Below are positions 21,725 to 32,564 of a stretch of DNA of 64,000 bases, one piece after another. Positions within the stretch are counted from its first letter, which is position 1, and every line of letters begins with the position of its first letter. Origin of the DNA: Diploptera punctata (taxonomy: Eukaryota > Arthropoda > Insecta > Blattodea > Blaberidae); assembly GCA_030220185.1 (NCBI GenBank), contig JASPKZ010004204.1, forward strand, positions 122,001 to 186,000, in the 5' to 3' direction. Position numbers and translations under genes: made by a program. The notes below the pieces were generated by a model. That model saw only the letters and a program-made list of their open reading frames with translations, was not told the DNA's origin and did no database searches.

Positions 21725-22000
21725 TACAGGTTTTCCACTTTACAGCAGTTCGCCCTTAATTTCTGCTTTCCAGAGATTCCAATCTTCCCATTGTCCCTCT
21801 TCCATACTCCTCTTCATCATGGCATCCTATATTCCCTCATACCATGTTCTTCTACTTCTCCTCCTCTTCCTTCGGCCTGTAACCATCCAATCTAACACCT
21901 GCTTAGGCCACAGGTCTTCCGACATCCGTTGTACATGTCCATACCACTGTAAAGCTATCTTTGTTATCCTTTACAATGAACATGAGAGTACAAAACCTGT
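21725..22000 (-). mobile_element. LINE-D-type C-terminal fragment
   Basis: The minus strand reads ALQWYGHVQRMSEDLWPKQV, LDWMVTGRRKRRRSRRTWYE and MEEGQWEDWNLWKAEIKGE with one stop, a clear RTE-like C-terminus. The plus-strand 135-codon frame at 21639 is its shadow. Confidence 0.7.
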
Positions 22001-22319
22001 CTGCGGGACTGAATATAAAATGCCCTGCAAAATGGGAGATATATGAGTGCAATTGCTCTTTTTATTTGAAATCGGTAGCAGCGTATTTGTATTATGTCAC
22101 ATTACTTCTGTGAGTAAAAATATGTTTTAACAGAATTCCAACATGTGCTTAATTATAGTAATATTGTTTTCTTTCATTAACATATAACCATTCGATATTT
22201 ACTTTGTCAGCGGTGATTACAATGTACTAATGTAACTTATGGGCCGCGTGAAGTTTAATATCCATCAAGGTGGGTCCCAGACTTAAAAGGTTTGAGATTC
22301 ACTGAATTAGAGGGACAGA

Positions 22320-23500
22320 CTGCAAAAACACAAAATACGATTCTTAGAAAAACTTGAGAAATTATGAACTGCGTGCAGAATTCCAGATCAAATTTGCTAA
22401 TAGATTTGAAATACTGGAATGCTCAGATGAAAGTGTGACAAACGAAAAAAGGAAGTGATTTAATTAGAGAATGGGACACAATAGAATATATTATTAAATT
22501 ATCAATATCAGAAAGCGTAGATTATTAAAAAGAGGCAAAACAAGAAATGGTTTGATGTGAAATGTATAGATATTGTAAACAATATAAAGATAGCAAAAGT
22601 AATTGGTTAACGGAGCCTAATGAAGTAAATTTAGAAAAATTGGGTAGCATCAGACGGGAAACCACTATGTTATTAAAGAGTAAAAAGAGAGAATATGTGA
22701 GAGAGTCGATTAATGATCTTGAAGTGAATGCATGAAATAGGAATATTAGAGAACTAGGCTATATCAGTAAATTATATAGAAAGGAAATGGTTTCAGGATA
22801 GAACAAACATAATTTGGAATGAAAATGTTTGCAGTTTCCAGGAGTATATTAAATAGATGAAAAATTTACATTTAATTAGCTATTAAATGTACATGAAGGA
22901 TATTGAAGAGGATAATTTACAGGACCAAGTGCATTAGTGGTTGATACGGTGATAGAAAAATTAAAGATGCGTAAAGCACCAGGTTCAGATGGATTCTCAG
23001 CAGAGCTGATAACATCAGTAGAAGAAAAATTAATGGACAATATACGTAGTTTGATTTTTTAAAAAAGCTCCTCCAAATGAATGGAAATAATCAATTATCG
23101 TACCAATCTATAAGAAAGAAGGATAAAACTGATTGTAACAACTACAGGGTCATGCCATTGCTTTCAACTTCATATAAAATTCTTACAAATATATTAGTAT
23201 CCGGACATAATCCCTAAATTCACGCCGTTATAGGCGTTTATGAATGTGAATTTAAAATAAATGTGACTTCAATAGATCGGACTTTTACTGTAAGACAGAT
23301 TTTAGAAAAAAATGGGAATATAATGTCACTGTGCATAAATTATATATAGACTTCAAAAATGGCATACAATTCAATTAAGCGGCATAAGTTATATAGTATC
23401 GTGCTGGGGTTCGGAATTTCTAAAAAGATAGTTAGACTTATTGGAATAAGTCTAAATGGCACAAAGTGTAAGGTCCTTATAGCTACATTTTTTTAAATAC
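22320..23500 (+). pseudogene. LINE-B reverse-transcriptase core, decayed
   Basis: The upstream linker has RRETTMLLKSKKREYVRESI. Then come reverse-transcriptase blocks: EKLKMRKAPGSDGFSAELI (finger motif), SIIVPIYKKEG.KTDCNNYR, LLSTSYKILTNILVS, RTFTVRQILEKNG and KLYSIVLGFGISKKIVRLI. Order and motifs match the RTE-clade polyprotein whose C-terminus is LINE-B. Numerous stops and frameshifts; it ends before the YADD box. This is the only copy here that covers the N-terminal half of the domain. Confidence 0.8.
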
Positions 23501-24179
23501 TTTTGAAATTAACAATGAGCTGAAAGAGATACTCCTCTACTATTCATACATACATAAATAAACTTATTATTTAACTTTATATACATTTTATTAATTATCT
23601 TTGCTTGTTTACTTGTAAAATTATAAATCAAGTTTACCCTGGTTTAGCCACATGTTGGTGTTAGTAGCGTCCGTTACGGGAATAATACAATACGTGGTTC
23701 TGTAATCGTATATTTTCCGGCCGTTTTATAAAATCATACAGTACTAAAATGGTACACAGTATGAAACAAATTTTATATCGTCTGCATCACATATTGAATG
23801 TGAGTAGAATTGATTCCTGGAACATATAATTAGTAATGATGGCAGGTAATACAACATGTATTGCGGCTCACCTATATCTAATGCTAAATGATCCCTTAAT
23901 TCCAGGTTTGTGTGCTTGGTTGTTACAAGTCCGATCAAACGTAGTAAAACCTAATCGGCTGGGATTAGCTTCACGCCACGTTTAACACGCGCATGCGTGC
24001 GAAAATCACCATCATGTATATCTAGTAATATATGAAAAAAAAAATCCTTTCGAAATATCATGTGACTACCCTCGTCATATTACAAAGCGTGAAATCGCCC
24101 AGATTCATTCCACATATTCATGATGCTTTCCACAACTCTGGAACCTTCTATTGAACCGCAGTGCAGTAAAATTTTATGT
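23501..24179. other. No recognisable feature
   Basis: Includes a 64-codon minus-strand frame with no recognised similarity. Confidence 0.4.
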
Positions 24180-24350
24180 GATGTAGGGATACCATCGTTG
24201 GCTCCAACGCAGCAGGCCCAGATTTGATTCCCTACCGAGTTGCATTTAACAGCAGTTCACTGATTTTCTCAATTGCAAGCAATTGTTGCTGAAAAACATC
24301 CCATGGCGCAACAAGCCTAGAATGCTCTTGATCTACCAGTCGGCATTGGC
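24180..24350 (+). mobile_element. Possible SINE relic
   Basis: A tRNA-like segment with a CCATCGTTGGCTCCAACGC arm and box B-like AGATTTGATTCCC, followed by a non-coding body of about 110 bp. No second copy in the window. Confidence 0.3.
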
Positions 24351-24361
24351 CTAACATCCTA

Positions 24362-25520
24362 ATGTAATTAATTCATTAACGCTATCAAACCTGGAGGTTT
24401 ATGACCGCACGCTCATATGCTCTGCATACATCCCTATCCTGAAGTAATGTTCTCCAATCATCATCATTATCATCTGCATTCATGGATTAGGTCTGTTGAC
24501 CCGTTCCGACTTCAGGCCATCTCTTTCTAGGTCTGCCCACATCTCGGGTGTCTTTAGGTTTGTATTTTGTTATTTGTTTTGGATATCTATCTTCATTCAT
24601 TCTGTCTATGTGCTGCTTCCATTTTTGTCTATATGTATCCATTTTACAGTTATTGCAAATATTTCAAGTTCCTGTCTTATTTCAGTGTTCTTGATTCTAT
24701 CTTCCTTAGTGCACCCTTTAACAGATCTCAAAATTTTCATTTCTGCCGCCGTTATCCTACTTAGATCTTGTTTTTATGTATCCAGGCTTCTGAACCATAG
24801 AGCAGTACCGGTACTGCCAACGTTTTGTAAAATTTCAATTGGGTCTCTCTTGTTGTTTTGTTATTTAGTGATCGTTTTATCGTACCACATATTCCCTGGA
24901 ATGTTGCTATTTTATTAGTTATATCATTATCATAATTAAATGAAATGTAACATCCTAGATAATTGAGATGGTTCACCTGTTCTATGATTTTGTTTCCTAT
25001 TACTATTCTGGATCTGATTTGATTTTTCCCTTGGAATGCCATTACCTTAGTTTTTCTATGGATATTTTGAGATTATATTGTTCACATATATTATGTAGTT
25101 TAAAAATATTCCTTTGAAGTTCGTCTTCCGTATTTGCTATTATTACCTGGTCATCAGCGTATAATAATGTTTTTAAGTAGTGTGTTTTATTTTATTTATT
25201 CCTTTATTTGTTTCTTCGTTCCATTTTTTTATTATATCATTGATGTATAGGTTAAACAAATCATTCCCTGTACAATTCACATCTGTCAAATCACTGTTAA
25301 CATTATGATTACCGGCTGTAAAAGCCTGCATTCCACATTGTTAATATTATTCTCCCATTTGACCTACCTACTAAGCATATTTCCCTTGATTTCCTTACAA
25401 AAAATTTCCATGTCCCTCTTTCATTATTCATTCGTCCCACATGTCCTGCCCATCATAGTCTGTGAGACTTAACTGTTCTTAATAGACTTACATCTGGTTT
25501 CCAATAAGTATCATGCAGCT
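24362..25520 (-). mobile_element. LINE-B 3' fragment split by LINE-A
   Basis: 24362-24461 and 25259-25520 are two consecutive parts of a minus-strand LINE-B end. The consensus CCAATCATTCCCTG, seen intact at 7546-7563, is broken exactly here: CCAATCAT on the left, AATCATTCCCTG on the right. Confidence 0.85.
24462..25258 (-). mobile_element. LINE-A fragment with YADD motif, nested in LINE-B
   Basis: The longest LINE-A copy. From its 5' side it reads LFNLYINDIIKKWNEETNK, then LLYADDQVIIANTEDELQ (the catalytic box of the palm domain), NLKISIEK, KVMAFQGKNQIRSRIVIGN, TLAVPVLLYGSEAW and the C-terminal zone, ending in (ATG)n. Two or three frame breaks are visible. The 6-bp target repeat AATCAT lies at 24456-24461 and 25259-25264. 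Confidence 0.85.
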
Positions 25521-25560
25521 CATTCTTGTGAAACTTTTTCAATTAACTTGTCTAATTTAT

Positions 25561-26290
25561 TTCTTCTTCTTCTTCTTCTTCTTCTTCCATCCAATGTAGA
25601 TAAGCTGTCTGTTCCTCTTCATTGTATTACCTAATTGTATATTTCCAACTTTTCTTCGTCGGGCGTCCAATAAATTATTTTCCCAATCGGGAATTTATCC
25701 CCAGTTATTTTAACTATATCGGCCGCGGTGGACTAGTGGTTATGCTCCTTGTCTCTGGTCCCGAGGGTCGCGGGTTCAAACCCGGCCGGTGTCGATGGAT
25801 TTTTTAGGACGGAAAAATCCAAGGAGCAAGTCCTCCGGGGGGGACTTTAAGCCGAGGGTCCCGAGTCTGAAGATTTTCATGCTCGTAAAAGATCATTATG
25901 CCTGAATGAAAAGGCCTCTAAGCAAAATTTACCGAATTTTCCCGTCCTAGTACTACCTTGGTTTCCTAGATGTCAGTATGAGGCGGAACGCTGACCACGG
26001 ACCACTCAAAGGACATCTATACGAAAACAAGTGTAACTAAATTAGTATGGTTCAAATTCTTCCCTATGGGGGAGAGCGCCTAAATCTCTGTTAAGGGAAA
26101 CATGGGCTTACAAGATACAAGAAGATATTTCAACTACTCTGTCAAATGACATTCTATTTATATGTTCATTCCATTGTTTCCTTCTTTTGTTTATCCAATT
26201 TGAAATTTGTTCTATTTGTATAATTGTCTTCTGTAGTCCAACATGTTTCTTAAGAACTTTGTTCTCAAATACCATACTTGTAATCGTTTA
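25561..26290 (-). mobile_element. LINE-K C-terminal fragment split by SINE-C
   Basis: Minus-strand coding remnant NEHINRMSFDRVVEITGDKF, then a degenerate K/R-rich end and a (GAA)n tail at 25561-25588. The SINE at 25717-26126 interrupts it between the codons for VVEI and TGDK. Confidence 0.65.
25717..26126 (+). mobile_element. SINE-C, full-length copy
   Basis: tRNA-like head GGCCGCGGTGGACTAGTGG, box B GGGTTCAAACCCGGCC, then a 330-bp body (GAGGGTCCCGAGTCTGAAG, TAAAAGATCATTATGCCTGA). Flanked by ATTTTAACTA at 25707-25716 and ATTTCAACTA at 26127-26136, one mismatch. The reference copy for this SINE family in the window. Confidence 0.85.
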
Positions 26291-26571
26291 GCGATCCCGA
26301 ACACCTTGTATTAAATACTATTCTAGATCCTTTTTTGGCATTTTATCTTTCACCATTTATCACTCCCTCGCCCCTCTAGAGGGAGCTAGGGGTCAAATTT
26401 GAATTTTAAATGTCAACGGGTCTGCCACTAATGGGCTTAGCGACGCCAAAAATTAGGAATTTTACACTAATAAAAGTCGTCCGAAATACTATTAGATTTC
26501 ACCCAATCTCACTCCATCTTATGTTTGCTAAGGGTCTCTTACCCCCATGGAACATACATAGACTGTATATC

Positions 26572-26622
26572 GATCTTTCTTTCTTTCTTTCTTTCTTTCT
26601 TTTTTTTTTCTTTTTTTTTATT
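26572..26622. repeat. (TTTC)n / T-rich microsatellite
   Basis: Seven CTTT units followed by T-runs. Confidence 0.9.
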
Positions 26623-26763
26623 TCAACTTCCCCTTAACTTCTAAGAGCACTAGGAGTTTTTAAGCCTAGCAGTCAAATTGTTGGATTGTAGTTCGTAAGT
26701 GTATCAAATTTGCTTCAAATTGCTCCGGGAGTTCGAGACGTATGCCGGCATAACACACAATTC

Positions 26764-26947
26764 ATATTTATTTATTTATTTATTTATTTATTTATCTATC
26801 TATCTATCTATTTACTACACCTGCTATTTTATCGTTTATTTTACATAAACATATAATTAATTGCAAGTCTAATTTTAGTAAATTTTTCTGACATGGTTGT
26901 ATGGTAGATAAGGCTTTATAGCCTTCACTTTGTCAGGCAAAATAAAA

Positions 26948-26989
<42 letters not shown>

Positions 26990-27005
26990 GTTATTATTAT
27001 TATTA
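26764..27005 (+). mobile_element. LINE-L 3' end with (ATT)n tail
   Basis: After (TTTA)n(TCTA)n at 26764-26812 comes the LINE-L terminal block (GGTAGATAAGGCTTTATAGCCTTCACTTTG, in hairpin form AAGGCT-TTAT-AGCCTT), then AAAATAAAAATTATT repeats to 27005. Confidence 0.6.
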
Positions 27006-27714
27006 CATTACTATCATTAACATTTTTATGTTTTCATTAAAATATAATTCAGGATTATCGAGGTTAAATGTAATAATTTATTCAACATTCTATTAATTGA
27101 TATTTTAGTTTTTACTCGGGTTTCTCTTGAATAGTTATAACTTTAGATTTGTCTTTACAGATTTTTATTAAACCATTACAGTTTGGTGTATTGTTCAATT
27201 AGTAGTTTGCATTCCATGTAATAATATATGTAGAATACGTAATACACTGGTAGGTGGTACTATATTTTCTTGGTGTGATGATGCAGCGAATTGTGAAGAG
27301 ACAGAATGGGCAGCAAGAAGTGAAATCTTGTACATTGAATTCCACTTAACTAGGTTCCTTACTGTGGCGCTTTTAGAAACGTAATGATGTGCGAGCTATT
27401 GTGCAAGAATCAATACACACGGGGTTGAGTTTCCCGCTTGTTTCTCCCCTCCTTTCAGAAAAATAGTTAGAACTTTGTTATCTGTCATTTTATATTGTGT
27501 TCAATTTCTTCATTAAAGTTTAAAGGGATTTAATTGCCCTTTGCCAGCTTTATGCTTTATAATATATCTCAAACCGCGAGCGAATTATTTCTTAAGGTAG
27601 CGTTTAAAACAGTCACTTTGAGGAGGTCTCGGCTTCTTCATTGTGAAGTTTTTCTTATTCTCCATTCCAATCTCTTATTGGAAGGAATAATATTTAAAAA
27701 AATGATTTATTAAT
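27006..27714. other. No recognisable feature
   Basis: No coding pattern or repeat match seen. Confidence 0.4.
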
Positions 27715-28150
27715 ATAGGCTACAGATTTTTAATGTTTATATATCTTTCTGTGCCTAAAATTTTATTCTCCTTCTCTACTCTTCCCTTTCCATCTAATCC
27801 ATGCCCTCCAGTCTTCTTGTTGTCATACTATTTCTAATTTCTTGCATCCATGAGTTTCGAGGTCTTCCTTCCTTCCTTCTTCCAGATGGACACAATCCCA
27901 ATGTTTTTTTCTGGGTAACCTTTCTTCTTGCATTCGTCGTATATGCCCATACCAATTTAAGTGTTTATATCTTATATAATCTACTACTGAATATTTAATT
28001 TTTATTTCTTGTATGACAATATTTCTAATTTTTTCACTTTTGAACAACTTTCTTCTCTTAATAGGAAGTCCATTTATATTGGCAAATGTTTTTGTTCTAA
28101 GTTTTTGTTGAATCTCCATGCTTCAGCCCCATATGTGACAGTACGTCTGA
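27715..28150 (-). mobile_element. LINE-D C-terminal fragment
   Basis: The minus strand reads EIQQKLRTKTFANINGLPIK, then IRYKHLNWYGHIRRMQEERL, then a mutated basic end. Its last 150 bp match 60585-60740 (GTTTCGAGGTCTTCCT, CATGCCCTCCAGTC), confirming the family. Confidence 0.75.
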
Positions 28151-28154
28151 CTAT

Positions 28155-28385
28155 TGTATAAAAAATATTAATTATAATAAAAGGAATAATGAGATTCTCA
28201 AAGAATTGCAAACAGAATCAATCATGGAATATGTACAAAAATATAGAAAGGTCTGGAAATCTCACGTCAAATCTTAAATTACCGGCTACCAGGCAACAGA
28301 TCATTAGGTAGACCCTTCAAATGTAGGAGTGAGACCGTAACAGACCTCTAGGTCTTTCACATGAAAGAAAGAAGAATCAGAAAAA
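28155..28385 (+). mobile_element. LINE-F-like C-terminal fragment
   Basis: Encodes NNEILKELQTESIMEYVQKY and RKVWKSHVKS, parallel to TDILKELKTTPILEYIKQY in LINE-F, then a stop-rich terminal region and an A/G-rich tail. Confidence 0.65.
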
Positions 28386-28494
28386 CTTTCAGCTAATCAG
28401 CGAAAAAAAAAAGATTCACAAATATTATAAAACATAATATAGAAAAAATATTATAATTAAGTATGGACAGATTTATGCAAATTATACTGAAAAT

Positions 28495-29215
28495 AAATCA
28501 GATGCAATAAATTAAAAAAAATGTGTGATATGTATTATTAAAGAACATATTAGAAACGAGAATATTACAGAGGAACTAAAATTACAACCACTAACTAACT
28601 AACTCACTGGCACTATCGAATCCGTAAGTTCATGGCCGCGCGGACACAAGCTCTCCATACATCCGTATCCTGAGCTAATGTTTTCCAATCATACATATGT
28701 ATAATCTACTTCCCTCAAATCGTAGTTAATGTTATTCTTCCACCACATTATTGGTCTACCAACTGGGCGATTTCCCTCTGTTTTTTTCTACAAGAAGCTT
28801 CTATGCACGTCTTTCACTCCCCATTCGTGCCACATGTCCTGCCCATCGCAGTCTACGAGATTTAAGTGTTCTCATTATATCTGGCTACCTATAAAAGACA
28901 TGTAATTCACTGTTATGCAGTCTTCTCCGTTCACCTGTCTGTTCATCTCGCTTTGGTCCAAACATTTTCCTAAGAACTTCATTCTCAAATAATCGTAATC
29001 TCAAAAGTACAACCACTTCTTCAACAAATAGAAGATCACAGGAAGAATTGGATATAGCATATGCGAAGAATAACAGAGGATAGGATACCAAAGATGATAC
29101 TGATGTAAACTCCTGGAGGACGAAGATCGGTAGGAAGATCTAGAAAGCGTTGGGCTAAACAGATGTGAGGTCGCAACAGACAAAGACCTAATCCGTGAAG
29201 GATGATGATGAGGTA
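28495..29215 (+). mobile_element. LINE-E 3' fragment split by LINE-B
   Basis: The left part encodes RNENITEELKLQP. The right part continues with LLQQIEDHRKNWI and TEDRIPKM, then GGRRSVGRSRKRWAKQM and a GATGATGA tail. The reverse copy at 36120-36510 is continuous at the break, proving the interruption. Confidence 0.8.
28593..29007 (-). mobile_element. LINE-B 3' fragment nested in LINE-E, 15-bp TSD
   Basis: AAAATTACAACCACT (28578-28592) and AAAAGTACAACCACT (29003-29017) flank it with one mismatch. On the minus strand it runs from ENEVLRKMFGPKRDEQTGE to an (AGTT)n tail at 28591-28602. The overlap of target and element ends is typical for target-primed insertion. Confidence 0.88.
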
Positions 29216-29499
29216 TAGGCCTATTTATTTTTTTAAGACGCTAGTATCCGGCAGCTTCTTATGTCTTGTAATTGGGAGTTCCAGAGTGTAGTAGTGGACA
29301 CAGTATAGGAATTAGAATAATGAGGGATTTTGTGATGTAGAATGTACAGTAGCAATTTCTGGTGTGATCGTTTACTCTTATTATGCTCGGTAGCCTGGTG
29401 TTGAAGTATGTATGATTTTGAATAACAGACTAATAAGGAAAGTGTCAACCAATACATGCCGAAACCTAACTTTAAATTTCTTCCAAAGCGATTTTGTAA

Positions 29500-29680
29500 T
29501 GTACTTAGGCTGTGTCCAAAAAAAAATCTGCCTTTTTAACTGTAGTGCTCTAATATCCAGCGCCAATCTCTGATTTAAACTGAAGGGAAGTAAAACAACT
29601 CTTGGATTGGTAGATTGCATAACCCTTACTGCTGTCCGCGTCGCGTCCTGCCTTGCTACACTTCACTCTTACTCATGCAG
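29500..29680 (+). repeat. Half of a MITE-like repeat
   Basis: Matches, in reverse orientation, 56905-57048: GTGTCCAAAAAAAAATCTGCC, TAATATCCAGCG, TAACCCTTACT, CGTCCGCGTCGCGTCC-type blocks. Only one inverted arm is recognisable here. Confidence 0.5.
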
Positions 29681-29997
29681 GGAGTCCACCTGATCCTTAC
29701 AATGGCTTGTCTTGAGACTGACAATTCTGTCCACTGTCAGTCCTTCTTATACGTTCAACGCGATGTGTTCGTAAGTTATATGTGCCTTCTGATTGGTCAG
29801 CGGTAGGGACTTCCATTGCTACGTCAATACAAAAGATATGGAAGTTACATTATTCGTGAAAGGGTGAATTCGTATTTATGAAAAACATATAATTTGTTTC
29901 TTATTTGTTATAGAAGCCACTAGATGACATTGAGTCCGCTGTACCATTGCGTCTCGGGAATGACAATCATATGTAAGGAGGAAAAATAAATGTTTTG

Positions 29998-30080
29998 TGC
30001 TAGGAGCCTTGGGTGGACTAACGGTTATGTCACTAACGTACAGAGTTAGAGGCCTCGGGTTCAAATCCTGGATCAGGCGT
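29998..30080 (+). mobile_element. tRNA-like SINE head
   Basis: GGTGGACTAACGGTTATGTC (box A-like) and CTCGGGTTCAAATCCTGG (box B GGTTCAAATCC) are correctly spaced, followed by a T-run and (TA)n. The T-run could be a Pol III terminator, leaving a head-only unit. Not a functional tRNA: the acceptor arms do not pair. Confidence 0.5.
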
Positions 30081-30095
30081 TTTTTTATTTCATGT

Positions 30096-30098
<3 letters not shown>

Positions 30099-30148
<50 letters not shown>
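30099..30148. repeat. (TA)n microsatellite
   Basis: About 25 TA units between the tRNA-like head and the foldback. Confidence 0.95.
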
Positions 30149-30151
<3 letters not shown>

Positions 30152-30347
30152 TAATAAAGTTTTCTTGGGTTCTTCGCTTCTTGGATTGAAGGTCGGCTTC
30201 TAGCCACTGATTCAAACGTTTGGGCACGATCCCACAAGAAATGATAATGGCATGTGGGATCATGCCGAAACGTCGGAATCAGTGGCCAAAGGCCGACCTT
30301 GAATCCATGATGCGGAAAACCCAAGAAAACTTTCTCAATCATAGTTA
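30149..30347. mobile_element. Penelope-like foldback (PLE-3), ~90-bp arms
   Basis: The left arm (30149-30232) and right arm (30254-30347) are imperfect inverted copies sharing AAAGTTTTCTTGGGTT, GAAGGTCGGC and GGGATC-TGCC. The right arm contains GGCATG-TGGGAT-CATGCC-GAAACGTCGG, a hairpin followed by GAAACGTC as in the other two Penelope-like foldbacks. Penelope attribution rests on that motif and on the inverted layout; no GIY-YIG or reverse-transcriptase codons are present. Confidence 0.45.
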
Positions 30348-30373
30348 TATACGCGAATATCTGCAATATAACA

Positions 30374-30374
30374 A

Positions 30375-30447
<73 letters not shown>
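30374..30447. repeat. (CA)n(TA)n(TG)n palindromic microsatellite
   Basis: About 20 CA units, a TA core, then about 11 TG units, so it can fold back on itself. Confidence 0.95.
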
Positions 30448-30448
<1 letters not shown>

Positions 30449-30449
30449 T

Positions 30450-30785
30450 GAATAGATCAGACAGAAGTTTACTAGAAACGCAGAGATGAAGTTCCTCAGT
30501 TACGTTGCGAGATATACTCTAAAAACCACATTCCTAGTGAAAAAATTAGACAAGATCTCAAAAATGTTAATCTAAATGAAAAAATACAAAGCTATAAACA
30601 AAAAATGGCATGGACATATTTTAAGAATGGACTCTTCTAGGCTAACAAAACAAGCACTGTTGTACCAGCCTCAAGGCTATAGAGATGTGGGATTGTTGTG
30701 GGACGTCCTAGAAGGCGATGGGAAGATGGATTCTGAGAGAGGAACAGGCCGAGGGCCTACCATGAAGACGATGATATATATATAT
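30450..30785 (+). mobile_element. RTE-like LINE C-terminal fragment
   Basis: Reads RNAEMKFLSYVARYTLK, then KIQSYKQKMAWTYFK or, in the neighbouring frame, KKWHGHILRMDSSRLTKQA, LYQPQGYRDVG and a RPRRRW-like remnant, then ACAGGCCGAGGGCCTACC and an ATGATG tail. 5'-truncated. Confidence 0.6.
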
Positions 30786-30789
30786 ATAT

Positions 30790-31344
30790 AAAGTATTATG
30801 TTGCAGTTATGTGCTAGTCCAACATTAATGCCTGTCATCATATCACTATAATTGAAATGTAATTCACGAGAGTTTTCCCAAGAATTATTTAATGTCAGAC
30901 GGAGAGAAACCTTTTGAATGTATTTAAGGAGTTTGTTATTAGCAAAAAACGTTTTATTAGTTGTATCTTCTAACTTTGTTAAAACATAAGCTTAAACAAA
31001 AGTTAATGAAGTGTTACTTCGATATTTAGCATGAAGGCAGGCCGATTGATAACACAGCTCTACAAAAAAAATTGTTGCCCTGGATATCTCAGCGAATTTC
31101 TATGTTTTCAAGTGCACAGTTCACGAATATATTCATGAAAGTGCTGAATGTGCTCCAGTTTTTATGATTTTTGCATATCTTATATCTTACGCAGTAAACG
31201 GCTTATTACTAATAAAATGTATGTTTCCAGTCATGATTTGATTTCTGCGTATTTTTTCGCGTAATCAAACATCATGTGATCCCCACTCTCACACCCCTCA
31301 CTCCGAACATCGGCCGTGATCTCAGTTATTTGACAAATTTGAAG
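30790..31344. other. No recognisable feature
   Basis: AT-rich spacer before the W2 relic; nothing identified. Confidence 0.4.
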
Positions 31345-31897
31345 TACTCACGACGTGCATCTGGATATGATAAAACAATTCGTCAAAGCGTTGAACAAGG
31401 AAGGAAAATGTTTCAAATACATTTGTAGAAAATTTCCTAAGCTCAGTATGTAAAAGTTAAAAGGCGGAATATTTGATGGTCCTCAAATTCGGCAATTGAT
31501 CAAATCTGCAAATTTTATCGAAGTTATGACTGTTCCGGAAAGTGAAGCTTGGAAGCGTTTTGTATTGGTAGTAGAAAATATCCTAGGTAACTATAAAGCA
31601 CCAAATTATAAAGAAATTGTGCAAAATATGTTGATAAGCTTCAAGATTCTGGGAGCAAATACGAGTATAAAGTTACACAATCTCCACAGTCACCTGGATA
31701 GATTTTCGGATAATTTAGGAAATTATAGCGACGAGCAGGGAGTGCGCTTTCACTAGAATGTAAAAGTAATAGAGGAAAGGTATCAGGGTAGATGGGACCG
31801 TGACATGATGGCAGATTACTGCTGGTTTTTAAAAAGAGATTATCCCCTAAAAAAGTATAGAAGAAAATCTTATAAAAGGCGTTTCACTGAAGTGTGA
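31345..31897 (+). pseudogene. W2: relic of the same uncharacterised family as W1
   Basis: One frame is readable over 550 bp with two stop codons (after KLSM and after GVRFH). Motifs in order: HLDMIKQFVKALNKEGK, LKGGIFDGPQIRQLI, SEAWKRFVLVVENILGNYK, LHNLHSHLDRFSDNLGNYSD, ERYQGRWDRDMMADYCWFLK, and a basic end with a stop at 31895. Motif order agrees with W1 (IFxGPxI, AWxxF, FLGNYxA, DExGxxFH, RYQG, MMxDxC). I know similar sequences as highly repeated arthropod hypothetical proteins; role unknown. The better preserved of the two copies. Confidence 0.7.
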
Positions 31898-32564
31898 GAT
31901 GGGTTTTCGATATTTTTCTTTCTATTTACATCAGTGCATACTAATTTTTCAAAAAACAATTGACATTATAAATATATCTGTTATATTGTTTTCATATTTT
32001 CCGATTTTTGTAGTGTAAAATGAAAATAAAGATTTTAAAAAATCAGAGTAAATCTTCCAAAATCATTGATAATTTCATGAATTGTGAGCATAAATATATC
32101 CGAATTTAATCTTATATCAAGGGCAACAAAACCACTGTTGACCAGTGTCATGTAGTAGATTTGTATATCCAAGCAATTCTTGAAACATAAATAACTGTTT
32201 TTACTTTTAAAACATGTCATTCGTATCAACAGCCAAAAGTGATATAAAGGCTTACATAAACTTGATGCGGAGTTTGCACCTAGAAACCGTATAGACTGGT
32301 GAATATAATTCATGAGCTTGTATTTCACTGTAACTGCGCCGTTGTTGGACTTCCTATACCAAGTTTGTATGCAAAGTTTAGCAGCCTCGTACAAATCCTT
32401 CCTCTTCAACGGCCATAAATTCCACACAGTCTACATTTCAATTCGTTTACATATATACTCTAACTATCCACCGTATTAATCATTACAATTGCTATCCTTA
32501 CTATTATATGAATCCTCGCAACACGTAGAATTGTCCGACTCTTCTTCAAATTCAGGTGCAATTA
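31898..32564. other. No confident feature
   Basis: A 130-codon minus-strand open frame at 32427-32035 (CIQTWYRKSNNGAV) is the only notable item; not recognised and possibly chance. Confidence 0.35.

Noticed and set aside
30220..30489. 89-codon frame containing a long (TH)n run
   Set aside because: It reads through a foldback arm and a CA/TA/TG microsatellite.
32035..32427. 130-codon minus-strand frame
   Set aside because: No recognised motif or supporting context; kept only as a remark in the interval note.
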